A stretch of 64,000 bases of DNA from Clostridium aestuarii (GCF_026735135.1 NZ_JAPQER010000006.1:62001-126000), one strand, 5' to 3'. Counted from the first letter of the stretch, positions 47,252 to 58,331 are shown. Program-made: numbers and translations. The notes: generated by a model not told the origin, from the letters alone.

Positions 47252-48598
47252 TTATTCTGGGTCCTCAAAGCCCAAAATCTTAGTAGCTATAAATCCTGCT
47301 ATATATGCTACTATAACTCCTATTAAATAAGATAATGGTTTGTTTGTAATTACTGTTAGTGGAAGTCCTGATAAGCCCATACTGGTTGACGCTACTTTTA
47401 AAACTGCCTGAGCCGCTCCACCAAAAGCTCCACCTATACATGCTCCTAGAAATGGTTTTCCAAGTGGTAATGTTACACCATATATTAAAGGTTCTCCTAT
47501 ACCCATTATGCCTACTGGAAGAGCTGAAGCTATTGTTTTTTTCAATCTCTTATTTTTAGTTTTAACAAGAACAGCAATTGAAGCTCCTATCTGTCCCGCA
47601 CCAGCCATAGCTAATATAGGAAGCAATAAATTTTCTCCTGTTGTTTTTAATAAATCTGCATGAATTGGTGTTAATCCTTGATGAAGTCCTGTCATAACAA
47701 GTGGCAAGAATGTTCCTCCAAGAATAAACCCTGTTACTGCACCTCCACCTGCAATAGCAGTTTTAACAGCTGAACCTATAGATGTTGAAATAATACCTCC
47801 TAATGGTTGAAGTATAAAAATAGCTGCAAACCCTGAAACTAATACTACTATTAATGGAGTTAAAAATAATTCCAAAATTTCTGGCACAACTTTTCTTACC
47901 TTCTTTTCAAACCAGCTCGAGAATGCTACAACTAATAAAACAGCTATAATTCCACCTCTACCTGGCAATAATGGTTTCCCACCTATCATTACCTTCGCAA
48001 GAGCTGGTGATGTAATAACAGCTGCCATTGTACCACCAAGCATTGGTGAACCACCAAACTCTTTAGCTGCATTTACACCAACAAATAAATTAAGTCCATA
48101 GAATACTGCTCCACCTAAAACAACTAAAATTCCACCAACAGTAGTTTGAGCAAAAGCTCCATTTGTTGCTTTAATAGCAATATTATTTATTCCCATTACA
48201 AGACCACATCCAATAAAGGCTGGTATCAATGGTATGAATATACTTGCTATTTTTCTAAGCATTAACTTAAATGGTGTAGCATTTTTTACTTTAATCTCAT
48301 CATGGAGTATTTTTGCTTCATCTAACTCTCCAACTTTCATACCTGTTATAGTTCCAAACTCATTTGCAACCTTAGTTACTTTACCTGGTCCAAGCACTAT
48401 TTGAAACTGTCCTGCTTGTTCAACTACCCCCATAACACCTTCAACGTTTTTTAACACATCCTTATCCACTTTACTAACATCCACAATAGCTAATCTTAAA
48501 CGAGTCATGCAGTAAGCAACTTGTGTTACATTCTCTTTACCTCCAACAACACTTAAAATATTTTCTGCAATTTCCCTAGGATTCAACGAATTAGGCAT
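47252..48598 (-). CDS. murP: PTS transporter EIIBC for MurNAc or MurNAc-GlcNAc
   Basis: 448 residues. The EIIB domain is N-terminal with phosphocysteine in VAYCMTRLRL; the EIIC domain follows with PLGKPFLGACIGGAFGG and GIGEPLIYGVTLPLG. The IIBC order and the lack of EIIA match MurP. It phosphorylates the sugar during uptake. It is preceded by its own RAT/terminator switch at 48630-48688. RBS AAGGGGGG precedes the ATG. Confidence 0.9.
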   Translation of the reverse strand: MPNSLNPREIAENILSVVGGKENVTQVAYCMTRLRLAIVDVSKVDKDVLKNVEGVMGVVEQAGQFQIVLGPGKVTKVANEFGTITGMKVGELDEAKILHDEIKVKNATPFKLMLRKIASIFIPLIPAFIGCGLVMGINNIAIKATNGAFAQTTVGGILVVLGGAVFYGLNLFVGVNAAKEFGGSPMLGGTMAAVITSPALAKVMIGGKPLLPGRGGIIAVLLVVAFSSWFEKKVRKVVPEILELFLTPLIVVLVSGFAAIFILQPLGGIISTSIGSAVKTAIAGGGAVTGFILGGTFLPLVMTGLHQGLTPIHADLLKTTGENLLLPILAMAGAGQIGASIAVLVKTKNKRLKKTIASALPVGIMGIGEPLIYGVTLPLGKPFLGACIGGAFGGAAQAVLKVASTSMGLSGLPLTVITNKPLSYLIGVIVAYIAGFIATKILGFEDPE

Positions 48599-48629
48599 AA
48601 ATAATCCCCCCTTTTAATGGAATAAAAAA

Positions 48630-48688
48630 GAGCTCAGAAAATAAGAATAACCTCATTTCTAAGCTCATGCCTGCATAAGCAGCAACAC
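48630..48688 (-). promoter_or_regulatory. RAT antiterminator plus terminator before murP
   Basis: On the minus strand GTGTTGCTGCTTATGCAGG then CATGAGC (48663-48688) resembles RAT targets of GlcT/LicT-type antiterminators. It overlaps a terminator whose arms GAGCTTAGAAA and TTTCTGAGCTC (48656-48666 and 48630-48640) are followed by six T residues. Formation of one excludes the other. Confidence 0.8.
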
Positions 48689-48836
48689 GCCACTGAAATA
48701 TTTTACTTTTGTATAAAAGCATTCATGATTCCAGATAATATATTATATGATGTATAATATATAATAATTACATATTTAATTTTGTTTTCATACAACATTT
48801 AAGAATTTTTTAAATGGTAAACAATAAAACTTACAG

Positions 48837-49316
48837 TTATTTTATTTTGTAATTAAACACAATATTCTTACCTGATTTAACCTGTGTATCTAAGTTATAG
48901 TCTATTTTATCTATAACATCCATATTAGCAATTAAAACTAATGTGACTAAAGAATATCCTCTCTTTTTAATTAATTGTCTATTTATTTTTATAATTGGTT
49001 CACCTGAATTAACTCTACTACCAGTTTCCACTAACCTTTCAAAACCTTCTCCTTTAAGTTCTACAGTATCAATTCCAATATGAACTAAAATTTCTACTCC
49101 ATTATCTAAAGTCATAGCAAAAGCATGATTTGTATTAAATATCAGAGTTAGTTTTCCATCTGCCGGAGCTGTTATTATATCACTTATTGAATCTATTCCA
49201 ACTCCATCTCCTGCAAGCTTTTGTGCAAAAACCTCATCTGGAACCTTTGATAACTCTATAACTTTTCCATCTACTGGCGCTACAATATTAAACTTTTTCT
49301 TAAAAAAACCAAACAT
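48837..49316 (-). CDS. PTS glucose-family EIIA protein
   Basis: 159 residues. VAPVDGKVIELSKVPDEVFAQK and the phosphohistidine region VEILVHIGIDTVELKGEGF are standard for Crr-like EIIA. Neither MurP nor the NagE-like protein in this cluster has its own EIIA, so this subunit should donate phosphate to both. It is the first gene of the cluster, behind the RAT switch at 49377-49419. RBS is GGGGGG before the ATG. Confidence 0.93.
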   Translation of the reverse strand: MFGFFKKKFNIVAPVDGKVIELSKVPDEVFAQKLAGDGVGIDSISDIITAPADGKLTLIFNTNHAFAMTLDNGVEILVHIGIDTVELKGEGFERLVETGSRVNSGEPIIKINRQLIKKRGYSLVTLVLIANMDVIDKIDYNLDTQVKSGKNIVFNYKIK

Positions 49317-49376
49317 ATTTTATTCCCCCCTATGTAAGTATATGATTAAATCCACTAAATTTTGCAAACAAAAAAA

Positions 49377-49419
49377 GCATGAGTTTTAAATAAACTCATG
49401 CCTGATTTAACAGTAACAC
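49377..49419 (-). promoter_or_regulatory. RAT antiterminator plus terminator before the EIIA gene
   Basis: On the minus strand GTGTTACTGTTAAATCAGG then CATGAG (49395-49419) strongly resembles GlcT-type RAT sequences. It overlaps terminator GCATGAGTTT/AAACTCATGC (49377-49386 with 49392-49401) followed by seven T residues. The purA stop lies about 30 bp before it, and a TATAAT lies in between. Confidence 0.85.
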
Positions 49420-49446
49420 ATCTACATATTATAACAATTTAACCAA

Positions 49447-50787
<1,341 letters not shown>

Positions 50788-50916
50788 TTAACATTTTAAA
50801 CTCTATTTTACTACTAACTAAAATTTTTGTTTTCAATTTATAAATAACTCTACAAAATATCACAAAACAGTAATTTTCACTTCCTAGACTCAACGCAAAC
50901 GTCTAATCCATAGTAA

Positions 50917-52326
50917 CTAAACTTGTTTTTTGATAATATCCCTTGCTACAACAACACCAGTGGCAGAAGCCTGCATGAGTCCTCTTGTTATTCCAGCGCC
51001 ATCTCCTATTGTATAAAGGTTTTCTATTTCTGTTTCAAATTTATTATTAGTTTCAAATTTACTTGAATAAAACTTTACTTCTACTCCATATAAAAGAGTA
51101 TTTTTACTGTAAAGTCCTGGCGCTACTTTATCAAAAGCTTTAAGCGCTTCTACAATAGATGTTAAGTGTCTTTGAGGAAGAACAAAGCTCAAATCTCCTG
51201 GTACTGCTGATTTAAGTGTAGGTATTGTAGTAGATTTTTTAATTCTTGACCAATTTGTTCTTCTACCTTTAAGTAAATCTCCAAGTCTTTGAACCATTAT
51301 AGGTCCACCTGTTAACATATTACCAAGCTTAGCAATATATTTACCATAGTCTATAGGTTGATCAAATGGTTCTGTAAATGTTGTAGAAACAAGCATTGCA
51401 AAGTTAGTATTTCCTGTTCTAAGTTTCTTTTGAGAATAACTGTGACCATTAACAACAGCAATTTGATCATCATAATGTTCTTCTGAAACCACGCCTCCTG
51501 GATTCATACAAAAAGTTCTTACTTTATTATCAAATGTATCAGAATAATAAACAAGTTTAGCTTCATATAAATACTCTGTTAAATGATCCATTATGGAATT
51601 AGGCACTTCTACTCTAACTCCTATATCTACTGCATTATTGACAGTTTTCATATTATGCTTTTTAGCTTCTTTTGAAAGCCATTCTGCCCCACCACGACCT
51701 GGTGCAACAACAACATATTTGCCTCTTACTTCTTTTTCTCCATCTTTAGTCTTTATAATAACTCCAGTAATCTTGTTATTTTCAATTATCAATTCTTCTG
51801 CTTCACTTAACTCACTAAATTCTGTTTTTGTATTTTCTATTAAATGATGATACATTCCTTTTAAAACATCATACGCAAGTTCAGTTCCTAAATGTCTTAC
51901 AGGACATTCAATTAAACGGATATTATGCTTACTTGCTTCATATTTTATTTCATCTACTTTCTCATCATTTAAACCATGAACAGTTTCATTAGCTCCAAAT
52001 TTTAAATATATATTATCACAATAGTTTATTAACTTCTTAGATTCATCTTCTGAAAAATATTCAAGCAACCTTCCTCCAACTTCAGGGCTTAATGAAAGCT
52101 TACCATCTGAAAAAGCCCCTGCTCCTGACCATCCGAACGTTATTCCACATGGATTGCAGTTTACACACTTTCCAGTATTTCTTGCTGGACATTTTCTTTT
52201 TTCTATATTTCTACCTTTATCTATTATTAATACTTCAACATTTTCATTTAACTTGGTAACTTCTAAAGCTGTAAAAATACCTGCTGGTCCTGCACCAATA
52301 ATAATAACATCATAATTATTTTTCAC
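50917..52326 (-). CDS. FAD-dependent oxidoreductase of unknown substrate
   Basis: 469 residues. The N-terminal YDVIIIGAGPAGIFTALE binds FAD. A cysteine-rich stretch CPARNTGKCVNCNPC near residue 46 and GWSGAGAFSDGKLSLSPEVGG follow; GDGAGITRGLMQASATGVVVARD ends the chain. This is the family often annotated as NAD(P)/FAD-dependent oxidoreductase, uncharacterised in Firmicutes. The cysteines might bind metal or form a disulfide. The start is GTG after GGGGTGA. No operon partner is seen. Confidence 0.8.
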   Translation of the reverse strand: MKNNYDVIIIGAGPAGIFTALEVTKLNENVEVLIIDKGRNIEKRKCPARNTGKCVNCNPCGITFGWSGAGAFSDGKLSLSPEVGGRLLEYFSEDESKKLINYCDNIYLKFGANETVHGLNDEKVDEIKYEASKHNIRLIECPVRHLGTELAYDVLKGMYHHLIENTKTEFSELSEAEELIIENNKITGVIIKTKDGEKEVRGKYVVVAPGRGGAEWLSKEAKKHNMKTVNNAVDIGVRVEVPNSIMDHLTEYLYEAKLVYYSDTFDNKVRTFCMNPGGVVSEEHYDDQIAVVNGHSYSQKKLRTGNTNFAMLVSTTFTEPFDQPIDYGKYIAKLGNMLTGGPIMVQRLGDLLKGRRTNWSRIKKSTTIPTLKSAVPGDLSFVLPQRHLTSIVEALKAFDKVAPGLYSKNTLLYGVEVKFYSSKFETNNKFETEIENLYTIGDGAGITRGLMQASATGVVVARDIIKKQV

Positions 52327-52540
52327 AACTTATCACCCCTTATTTATAGTAACAGAGCTATATTCTTTAGTCAATACGAAATGCGAATATTTTGCATAAA
52401 ATCAACAATAAAATTCGTATTGCCTTTTTTTATAATATTCTTCTCTACTTCTATTGTTTCCCTATCTTTTAAATATTATATTTTTCTCTATAAGAGGGAA
52501 TACTTTTTATATTAAGATATTTAAAAGGCGGTAGATTTTA

Positions 52541-53050
52541 TTGAATATACCTAATATATTAACTTTATTTAGATTATTTTTAATACCAGTTTTTATATTA
52601 TCCTTTTTTTCTCAAAGTCCTCAAAGTTTATTAAATTCTACATTCATTTTTTTACTAGCAGGAATTACCGATGTTTTAGATGGTTTTATCGCTAGAAAGT
52701 ATAATCTTATAACTAAATGGGGAATAGTATTAGATCCTTTAGCTGATAAACTTATGTTAGTTACAGTATTATCTTGCTTAGTTGTTAAAAATTATATACC
52801 TATTTGGATATTGGTTGTAATTTCAATAAAAGAATTTTTGATGATAAGTGCAGGTATCTCTTTATATAAAAAAAATATAGTAATACCTGCTAATGGATAT
52901 GGTAAAATTGCAACTTTAGTTTTTTATATAGCAATTCTATACTTACCTTTTAATTCAACTATAAGCAATTATTTTATATATGGAGCTGTTGCAATTTCTA
53001 TAGGTGCATTTATAAATTACTTTAGAGGATATAAGAAAAAATTTGGTTAA
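52541..53050 (+). CDS. pgsA: CDP-diacylglycerol-glycerol-3-phosphate 3-phosphatidyltransferase
   Basis: 169 residues from a TTG at 52541 with AAAAGGCGGT upstream. The CDP-alcohol phosphotransferase motif is complete: DVLDGFIARKYN, then GIVLDPLADK. There are four to five membrane spans. It makes phosphatidylglycerophosphate, the first committed step to phosphatidylglycerol and cardiolipin. A leader hairpin with TTTTTTT (about 52375-52435) precedes it and may attenuate transcription from upstream. Confidence 0.94.
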   Translation: MNIPNILTLFRLFLIPVFILSFFSQSPQSLLNSTFIFLLAGITDVLDGFIARKYNLITKWGIVLDPLADKLMLVTVLSCLVVKNYIPIWILVVISIKEFLMISAGISLYKKNIVIPANGYGKIATLVFYIAILYLPFNSTISNYFIYGAVAISIGAFINYFRGYKKKFG

Positions 53051-53091
53051 CATAAGCCTATACCTTTTAAATTAAGGTATAGGCTTATGTT
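53049..53091. terminator. Bidirectional terminator between pgsA and the lipoprotein gene
   Basis: A perfect 18-bp stem (53049-53066 with 53074-53091) with a 7-nt loop; it holds both stop codons. Confidence 0.9.
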
Positions 53092-53830
53092 ACTTTTCTT
53101 TGTTATTTTCACTATTTGGTAATTCCATTTTAAATAAATGATATTCAAAATCAAAACCATACGATTGCTTTCCCTGTTCTGTTTCATATAGAGGAAGAGT
53201 CTTTGTAAATTCCACTAATCCCTTACCTTCTTTATATGTTAAAATTTCCTTATACGTACTTTCAGGATAATTATCTATTCCTTTTATAATTGTTTCAGTT
53301 TTAATTGTATCCTTATTCTCCTTATCTTTTGATACATCTACAATTTTAGTTTCCGCTTCATATTCCTTTCCCTCTAAAGTGATTTTTTGATTCCATGCTG
53401 TTCCTACAACAATAGGTTCTTTTAATATAGTCTTCTCACTATCAGTTAATTGACCTTCTTTTATCTTTTTATTTTTTTCAATAATAGAGTCTTTACCAAT
53501 TATATAATCTATATCAATAAGCAAATCTTCTTCTGTTGCTCCTCCTTCTCCTTCACTTACATCTACTATTTTACCTTTAAACTTTAATATCAATTTTTCT
53601 TTTTTATCTTCAATTTCACTTAATGTTAAAGCATGTGCATATTCTAATGTACCGCAATAGTACAATTTAATTCCTTTTTCTAAAGGAAAATATTTTGCTA
53701 ATTCCTCACTGTATTCTTTTGAATCTGTACCATCTCCAGATTTAACTTTTGGGGAGCATCCAACTACAGATATAGACAAAACTAATATAGCCATAAAACA
53801 AACTATCTTTTTAACAATTGACTTTATCAT
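53090..53830 (-). CDS. Lipoprotein of unknown function
   Basis: 246 residues. The lipoprotein signal peptide has lipobox VVGC with Cys near 25. The mature part is acidic and lysine-rich, with PLEKGIKLYYCGTLEYAHAL, GIDNYPESTYKEILTYKEGKG and YGFDFEYHLFKM. It looks like a clostridial surface lipoprotein with beta-rich folds; I do not recognise a characterised family. RBS AGAAGGAG precedes the ATG. It is expressed alone. Confidence 0.75.
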   Translation of the reverse strand: MIKSIVKKIVCFMAILVLSISVVGCSPKVKSGDGTDSKEYSEELAKYFPLEKGIKLYYCGTLEYAHALTLSEIEDKKEKLILKFKGKIVDVSEGEGGATEEDLLIDIDYIIGKDSIIEKNKKIKEGQLTDSEKTILKEPIVVGTAWNQKITLEGKEYEAETKIVDVSKDKENKDTIKTETIIKGIDNYPESTYKEILTYKEGKGLVEFTKTLPLYETEQGKQSYGFDFEYHLFKMELPNSENNKEK

Positions 53831-53970
53831 ATTAATTTCTCCTTCTAATATATTTTTATATTACAAATATATTCTACATTATAATTCCACACAAATAATT
53901 ACAAAATAGTTTCAATCTTATTCTAGCCTACATTTCACATCTAAAATTTAAAATTATGTAATTTACTCAA

Positions 53971-54035
53971 TTGACAATATAAATTTCTTTATGTAATATT
54001 ATATTGTAAACCATTTTTATTTTTTAGGTTTACAA
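53971..54035 (+). promoter_or_regulatory. bioY promoter with BirA operator
   Basis: TTGACA (53971-53976), 17 nt and TAATAT (53994-53999) form the promoter. TTGTAAACC (54004-54012), 14 nt, then GGTTTACAA (54027-54035) is a perfect 9-bp inverted repeat matching BirA operators. It covers the expected start point. Confidence 0.9.
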
Positions 54036-54143
54036 TGTTGTGTAATAGAACTTAATTTAATTTTTTAACTTTACAATATTAATTTTAAATTGCATCGAAA
54101 TTTGATGCATATATAATCTATTTTTAGGAGGACGTTCATAAAA

Positions 54144-54704
54144 ATGAAAACAAAAGAATTAACATTAGTATCATTATTTGCAGCATTAATGGTTGTTGGT
54201 GCTTATGTTTCAATACCAACCCCCTGGGTTCCTTTAACCTTTCAACCTTTCTTTTGCTGTTTTGCAGGTGTTTTATTAGGCTCAAGGCTAGGAGCTCTTT
54301 CACAAATAGTATATATCTTGATAGGTCTATGCGGAGTACCTGTCTTTCAAGGTGGTAAAGCTGGTCCATCTGTTATAGTCTCAACTACCTTTGGATATCT
54401 TATAGGTTTTGTTATATCTGCTTATGTTATAGGTCAAATTACAGAAACAAGAAAAGCTAGTATAAAAAATCTATCTCTTGGAGTTCTTATAGGCTTAGCT
54501 ATTATATATATTTTTGGAGTTGCTTATTTATATGTAATAGTTAACTTTTATATAGCAAAACCTATGAGCATAATCAAAGCAATACAAGCAGGATTTATTC
54601 CGTTCATAATAAAAGATTTAGTATTAAGTGGAATTGTAGTAACTGCTTCATACAAAATAATACCAGCACTAAATAAAGCAGGACTTAGAATAATTAAGAA
54701 TTAA
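54144..54704 (+). CDS. bioY: Biotin transporter BioY (ECF S-component)
   Basis: 186 residues with about six membrane spans. The BioY motif region VPLTFQPFFCCFAGVLLGSRLGALSQ cut by family pattern, and GGKAGPSVIVSTTFGYLIGF, are diagnostic. It captures biotin for the energy-coupling ECF module, whose genes are not here. RBS AGGAGGA precedes the ATG. The BirA operator at its promoter couples uptake to biotin status. Confidence 0.96.
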   Translation: MKTKELTLVSLFAALMVVGAYVSIPTPWVPLTFQPFFCCFAGVLLGSRLGALSQIVYILIGLCGVPVFQGGKAGPSVIVSTTFGYLIGFVISAYVIGQITETRKASIKNLSLGVLIGLAIIYIFGVAYLYVIVNFYIAKPMSIIKAIQAGFIPFIIKDLVLSGIVVTASYKIIPALNKAGLRIIKN

Positions 54705-54733
54705 ATATAAAATCATATAGCTTGTAAAATCAA

Positions 54734-54775
54734 AAATAAAGTTGAGAGTACAACTTTCAACTCTCAACTTTATTT
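54734..54775. terminator. Bidirectional terminator between bioY and proC
   Basis: Stem AAATAAAGTTGAGAGT with its complement (54734-54749 and 54760-54775) and a 10-nt loop. Confidence 0.85.
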
Positions 54776-55582
54776 CTATTTTCCCATATTTTTTGCTTTT
54801 TTAACACATTCTTCTACAGCTTCTATTACTCCAGCTCTGAAACCATTTTTCTCTAAAGAATAAACAGCTTCAATAGTTGTTCCCCCTGGCGAACATACCT
54901 CATCCTTTAGCTGACCAGGATGTTTTCCCGTTTCTAACACCATTTTTGCTGAACCATATACTGCCTGAGCAGCCATTCTGTAAGCTTGTTGTCTTGGAAG
55001 TCCATTAAGCACTGCTGCATCAGCTAATGCTTCTATAAACATATATACATAAGCTGGTGATGAACCTGTAACCGCCGTAACTGCATCTATATCTGATTCC
55101 TTTACTCTTTCAACCTTACTAAAACGTACAAATATATCTTCAATCATCTCTGCTTCTTCTTCTGTAACAAGTTTATTAGGACATAAAGCAGTCATTCCTT
55201 CTCCTACTAGTGCAGGTGTATTAGGCATAGTTCTAACTATTTTTATATCTTTTTCAAAATATTCTTCTATTTTTTCTATAGTCATTCCTGCAGCAATTGT
55301 TACAATAATAGCATCTTCTTTTATTTCTGATCTAATTTGTTCTATCACATCTTTATATTTATTAGGTTTTACTGATAAATATAATATATCTGAAAATTTT
55401 GCAATCTCAATATTATCATTAGTAATTCTAATTCCATTCTCTTCTTTTATTTTATTTAATTTTTGATTATCTAAATCACTTGTCATTATATATTCAGGAC
55501 TTATTAAATTAGACTTAACTATCCCTTTAATCATAGCACTAGCCATATTACCAGCACCTATAAATCCTATTGTTTTATTCAT
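54776..55582 (-). CDS. proC: Pyrroline-5-carboxylate reductase
   Basis: 268 residues. NAD(P) loop GFIGAGNMASAMIKG, VRTMPNTPALVGEGMTAL, and TGSSPAYVYMFIEALADAAVLNGLPR plus SPGGTTIEAVYSLEKNGFR are canonical for ProC. It performs the last step of proline synthesis. It is divergent from proB-proA, with 100 bp between the starts, so all three proline genes are adjacent. RBS AGGGAGGG precedes the ATG. Confidence 0.97.
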   Translation of the reverse strand: MNKTIGFIGAGNMASAMIKGIVKSNLISPEYIMTSDLDNQKLNKIKEENGIRITNDNIEIAKFSDILYLSVKPNKYKDVIEQIRSEIKEDAIIVTIAAGMTIEKIEEYFEKDIKIVRTMPNTPALVGEGMTALCPNKLVTEEEAEMIEDIFVRFSKVERVKESDIDAVTAVTGSSPAYVYMFIEALADAAVLNGLPRQQAYRMAAQAVYGSAKMVLETGKHPGQLKDEVCSPGGTTIEAVYSLEKNGFRAGVIEAVEECVKKAKNMGK

Positions 55583-55601
55583 TATTTTCCCTCCCTAAAA
55601 A

Positions 55602-55631
55602 TTGAATAAGTAAACACTTTTATGATATAAT
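55602..55631 (+). promoter_or_regulatory. Likely promoter of proB-proA
   Basis: TTGAAT (55602-55607), an 18-nt spacer and TATAAT (55626-55631), about 50 bp before the proB ATG. No T-box or other leader fits in the short gap. Confidence 0.6.
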
Positions 55632-55682
55632 TTCTTAAATCGATGATGTTTTTATTATACTATAAGAAAGGTCGTATTTGTA

Positions 55683-56810
55683 ATGAATAGAAAAGAATAC
55701 GTAAAGAATATAAAAAGAATAGTTGTAAAGGTTGGTACTTCAACATTGACTCATTCTACAGGCTTACTTAATTTAAACCGTATTGAAAGTCTTGCAAGAC
55801 AACTTTCAAACATACATAATCGTGGTATAGAAGTTATTTTAGTTTCTTCTGGTGCTATTGGAGCAGGAATTGGAAAATTAGGTCTTAAACAAAAGCCCTC
55901 AACTCTTCCTGAAAAACAAGCAGCAGCTGCTGTTGGTCAAGGTGCCTTACTTCATATGTACGAAAAGTTATTCTCAGAATACGGAAAAATCGTTGGACAA
56001 ATTCTTTTAACAAGAGAGGATATTTCTCATAGAGCTAGATTTTTAAACGCACGTAATACATTTTTTGCTCTATTAGAACAAGGAGTTATACCTATAGTAA
56101 ATGAAAATGATGCTATATCTGTAGATGAAATAAAATTTGGTGATAACGATACACTATCAGCTATGGTAGCCAGTGTAGCTGAAGCTGATTTATTGATAAT
56201 TCTTAGTGATATAGATGGTTTATATGATTCAAATCCTAAGACAAACCCAGATGCTAAACTTATTCAATATGTAGATGAAATAACACAAGAAATAGAAGAC
56301 TCTGCTGGTGGCGCTGGAAGCAATCTAGGTACTGGTGGAATGATAACTAAAATTAATGCTGCTAAAATAGCTACTTATTCAGGTTCATCTATGATTATTA
56401 TAAACGGCAGTACTGACAATATATTAAATCATATATTAGACGGTGAAGATGTTGGAACTTTATTTAAAGGAAAAACTCATCCACTTCAAGCTAGAAAACA
56501 TTGGATGGCTTTTAGTGCAACTCCAAATGGACATATAATAATTGATGACGGTGCAGAAAAAGCTTTAATGAAAAATCATAAAAGTCTTCTACCTAAGGGA
56601 ATTTTATTTGCAAATGGTAGTTTTAACAAAGGCGATGTAGTATCTATTATAAATACCAGCAATCAAATAATAGCTCACGGTATTTCAAATTATGATTCTG
56701 AAGAAATAAAATCAATAAAGGGATTAGATTCTTCTCTTATAGAAGAAAATTTAGGTTATAAAACTTATGATGTAGTCATTCATGCAAATAATATGGCATT
56801 ATTTAAATAA
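55683..56810 (+). CDS. proB: Glutamate 5-kinase
   Basis: 375 residues: amino-acid kinase domain (1-255) with [39 protein letters not shown] and [15 protein letters not shown]; a PUA domain fills the C-terminal 100 residues. It phosphorylates glutamate and is usually feedback-inhibited by proline. It is followed by proA 24 bp downstream. RBS GAAAGG precedes the ATG. Confidence 0.97.
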   Translation: MNRKEYVKNIKRIVVKVGTSTLTHSTGLLNLNRIESLARQLSNIHNRGIEVILVSSGAIGAGIGKLGLKQKPSTLPEKQAAAAVGQGALLHMYEKLFSEYGKIVGQILLTREDISHRARFLNARNTFFALLEQGVIPIVNENDAISVDEIKFGDNDTLSAMVASVAEADLLIILSDIDGLYDSNPKTNPDAKLIQYVDEITQEIEDSAGGAGSNLGTGGMITKINAAKIATYSGSSMIIINGSTDNILNHILDGEDVGTLFKGKTHPLQARKHWMAFSATPNGHIIIDDGAEKALMKNHKSLLPKGILFANGSFNKGDVVSIINTSNQIIAHGISNYDSEEIKSIKGLDSSLIEENLGYKTYDVVIHANNMALFK

Positions 56811-56834
56811 AATTTATATAAAGGGGAAATCAAA

Positions 56835-58091
56835 ATGAATCAAGAACAATATGTAATTGGAAAAGCTACCCTTGCAAAAGAAGCTTCTAGAAAAATGGCA
56901 ATTACAGATACAGTTATTAAAAACAAAGCTTTAATTGCAATGGCAGATGCTTTAATTGAAAAAAAAGATATTATACTAGATGCTAATTCAAAAGATATGG
57001 AAAACGGTAAAAACAAAGGATTATCTAATGCTCTTCTTGATAGACTTTTATTAGATGAAAAAAGAATACACTCTATGGCAGAGGGATTAAGACAAGTTGC
57101 CGGTGCTGATGATCCTATTGGTGAAACAATTAAAATGTGGAAAAGACCTAATAACCTTCAAATAGGTCAAATTCGTGTACCTTTAGGTGTTATAGGAATT
57201 ATATATGAAGCTCGTCCTAATGTTACTGTAGATGCTGCTGCATTATGTATAAAATCTGGTAATGCAGTAATTTTAAGAGGCGGATCAGAAGCTATCAATT
57301 CTAATACTACTATATCTAAAATTATATCTGCTGCTGCTGAAAACGCCGGTTTACCTCAAGGTTGTATAAATTTCATTGAAACTACAGATAGAGATGCTGT
57401 AAATATAATGATGAAATTGAATGGTTATATAGATGTACTTATTCCAAGAGGTGGTGCTGGACTTATAAATACAGTGGTAAAGAATGCTACAGTTCCTGTT
57501 ATTGAAACTGGAGTAGGTAATTGCCACATATTTGTAGATACTTCTGCCGATTTTGATAATGCAGTAGATATAGTAATAAATTCTAAAACACAAAGACCTG
57601 CTGTATGTAACGCCATGGAAACTTTACTTGTACACAAAGATGTAGCTCAAGAATTTTTACCTAAACTAGCTAAAAAATTAAATTCTATAGGTGTTGAAAT
57701 GCATGGATGCCATTCAACTCAAAATATAATTAAAAATGTTAAACCTGCCGTTGAAGAAGATTGGTCTACTGAATACTTAGATTTAATTCTAGCAATTAAA
57801 GTAGTAGGATCTATAGATGAAGCCTTAGAGCATATTTATAAATACGGAACTAAGCATTCTGAATGTATACTTACAAATAATTACCTTAACTCTCAAAGAT
57901 TCTTAAAAGAAGTTGATGCTGCAGCTGTATACGTTAATGCTTCAACGCGTTTCACAGATGGAGGAGAATTTGGATTTGGTGCTGAAATAGGAATAAGTAC
58001 TCAAAAACTTCATGCAAGAGGTCCTATGGGATTAAAAGAACTTACTACTACTAAATATATAATTTATGGCGAAGGACAAATTAGATCATAA
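56835..58091 (+). CDS. proA: Glutamate-5-semialdehyde dehydrogenase
   Basis: 418 residues. The aldehyde dehydrogenase fold shows GVIGIIYEARPNVTVDAAALCIKSGNA cut by family pattern, with catalytic Cys in RPAVCNAMETLLVH and GAEIGISTQKLHARGPMG at the end. It reduces glutamyl phosphate. It forms an operon with proB. Its stop codon lies inside the terminator stem. Confidence 0.97.
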   Translation: MNQEQYVIGKATLAKEASRKMAITDTVIKNKALIAMADALIEKKDIILDANSKDMENGKNKGLSNALLDRLLLDEKRIHSMAEGLRQVAGADDPIGETIKMWKRPNNLQIGQIRVPLGVIGIIYEARPNVTVDAAALCIKSGNAVILRGGSEAINSNTTISKIISAAAENAGLPQGCINFIETTDRDAVNIMMKLNGYIDVLIPRGGAGLINTVVKNATVPVIETGVGNCHIFVDTSADFDNAVDIVINSKTQRPAVCNAMETLLVHKDVAQEFLPKLAKKLNSIGVEMHGCHSTQNIIKNVKPAVEEDWSTEYLDLILAIKVVGSIDEALEHIYKYGTKHSECILTNNYLNSQRFLKEVDAAAVYVNASTRFTDGGEFGFGAEIGISTQKLHARGPMGLKELTTTKYIIYGEGQIRS

Positions 58092-58121
58092 AAGTACAAT
58101 AGTACTTTTATGATCTTTTTT
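58084..58121 (+). terminator. Terminator overlapping the proA stop
   Basis: A 14-bp stem (GATCATAAAAGTAC, 58084-58097, with 58102-58115) with a 4-nt loop and a T run. The stop codon 58089-58091 lies within the first arm. Confidence 0.9.
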
Positions 58122-58124
58122 ATT

Positions 58125-58331
58125 TTATATTTGAAATTCTCCTGTTTCTTCCCCTTCTACTGTGTCAGCTGTCCAATAACATTTTTCAGATGATGGCACA
58201 AAATATAAATTTACATTTTTAATATCTTTAATTCTTCTTCCTGATTCCTTCCACAGTTCTCTAAATGTACTTACCAACTGCTTATCAGTTATATCTTTAC
58301 CATCATGTTGTATACAAACCGTATTTTTCAA
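58125..58331 (-). CDS. Small DUF6465-type protein
   Basis: 68 residues from a TTG at 58331, with GGGGAG 8 nt upstream; the outer ATG would place that site in the coding region. The sequence DIKNVNLYFVPSSEKCYWTADTV resembles DUF6465 proteins, which are widespread in clostridia and uncharacterised. It is acidic and has no membrane span. The function is unknown. Confidence 0.7.
   Translation of the reverse strand: MKNTVCIQHDGKDITDKQLVSTFRELWKESGRRIKDIKNVNLYFVPSSEKCYWTADTVEGEETGEFQI

Noticed and set aside
48599-48836. Small RNA gene between murP and EIIA
   Set aside because: The conserved part is fully explained by the RAT sequence and its overlapping terminator; the rest is AT-rich and unstructured.
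54136-54369. 77-codon open frame opposite bioY
   Set aside because: It is a shadow frame over the BioY coding region without a ribosome site.
55583-55682. T-box leader before proB
   Set aside because: The gap is only 100 bp and lacks the T-box sequence (TGGNACCGCG) and a specifier stem.
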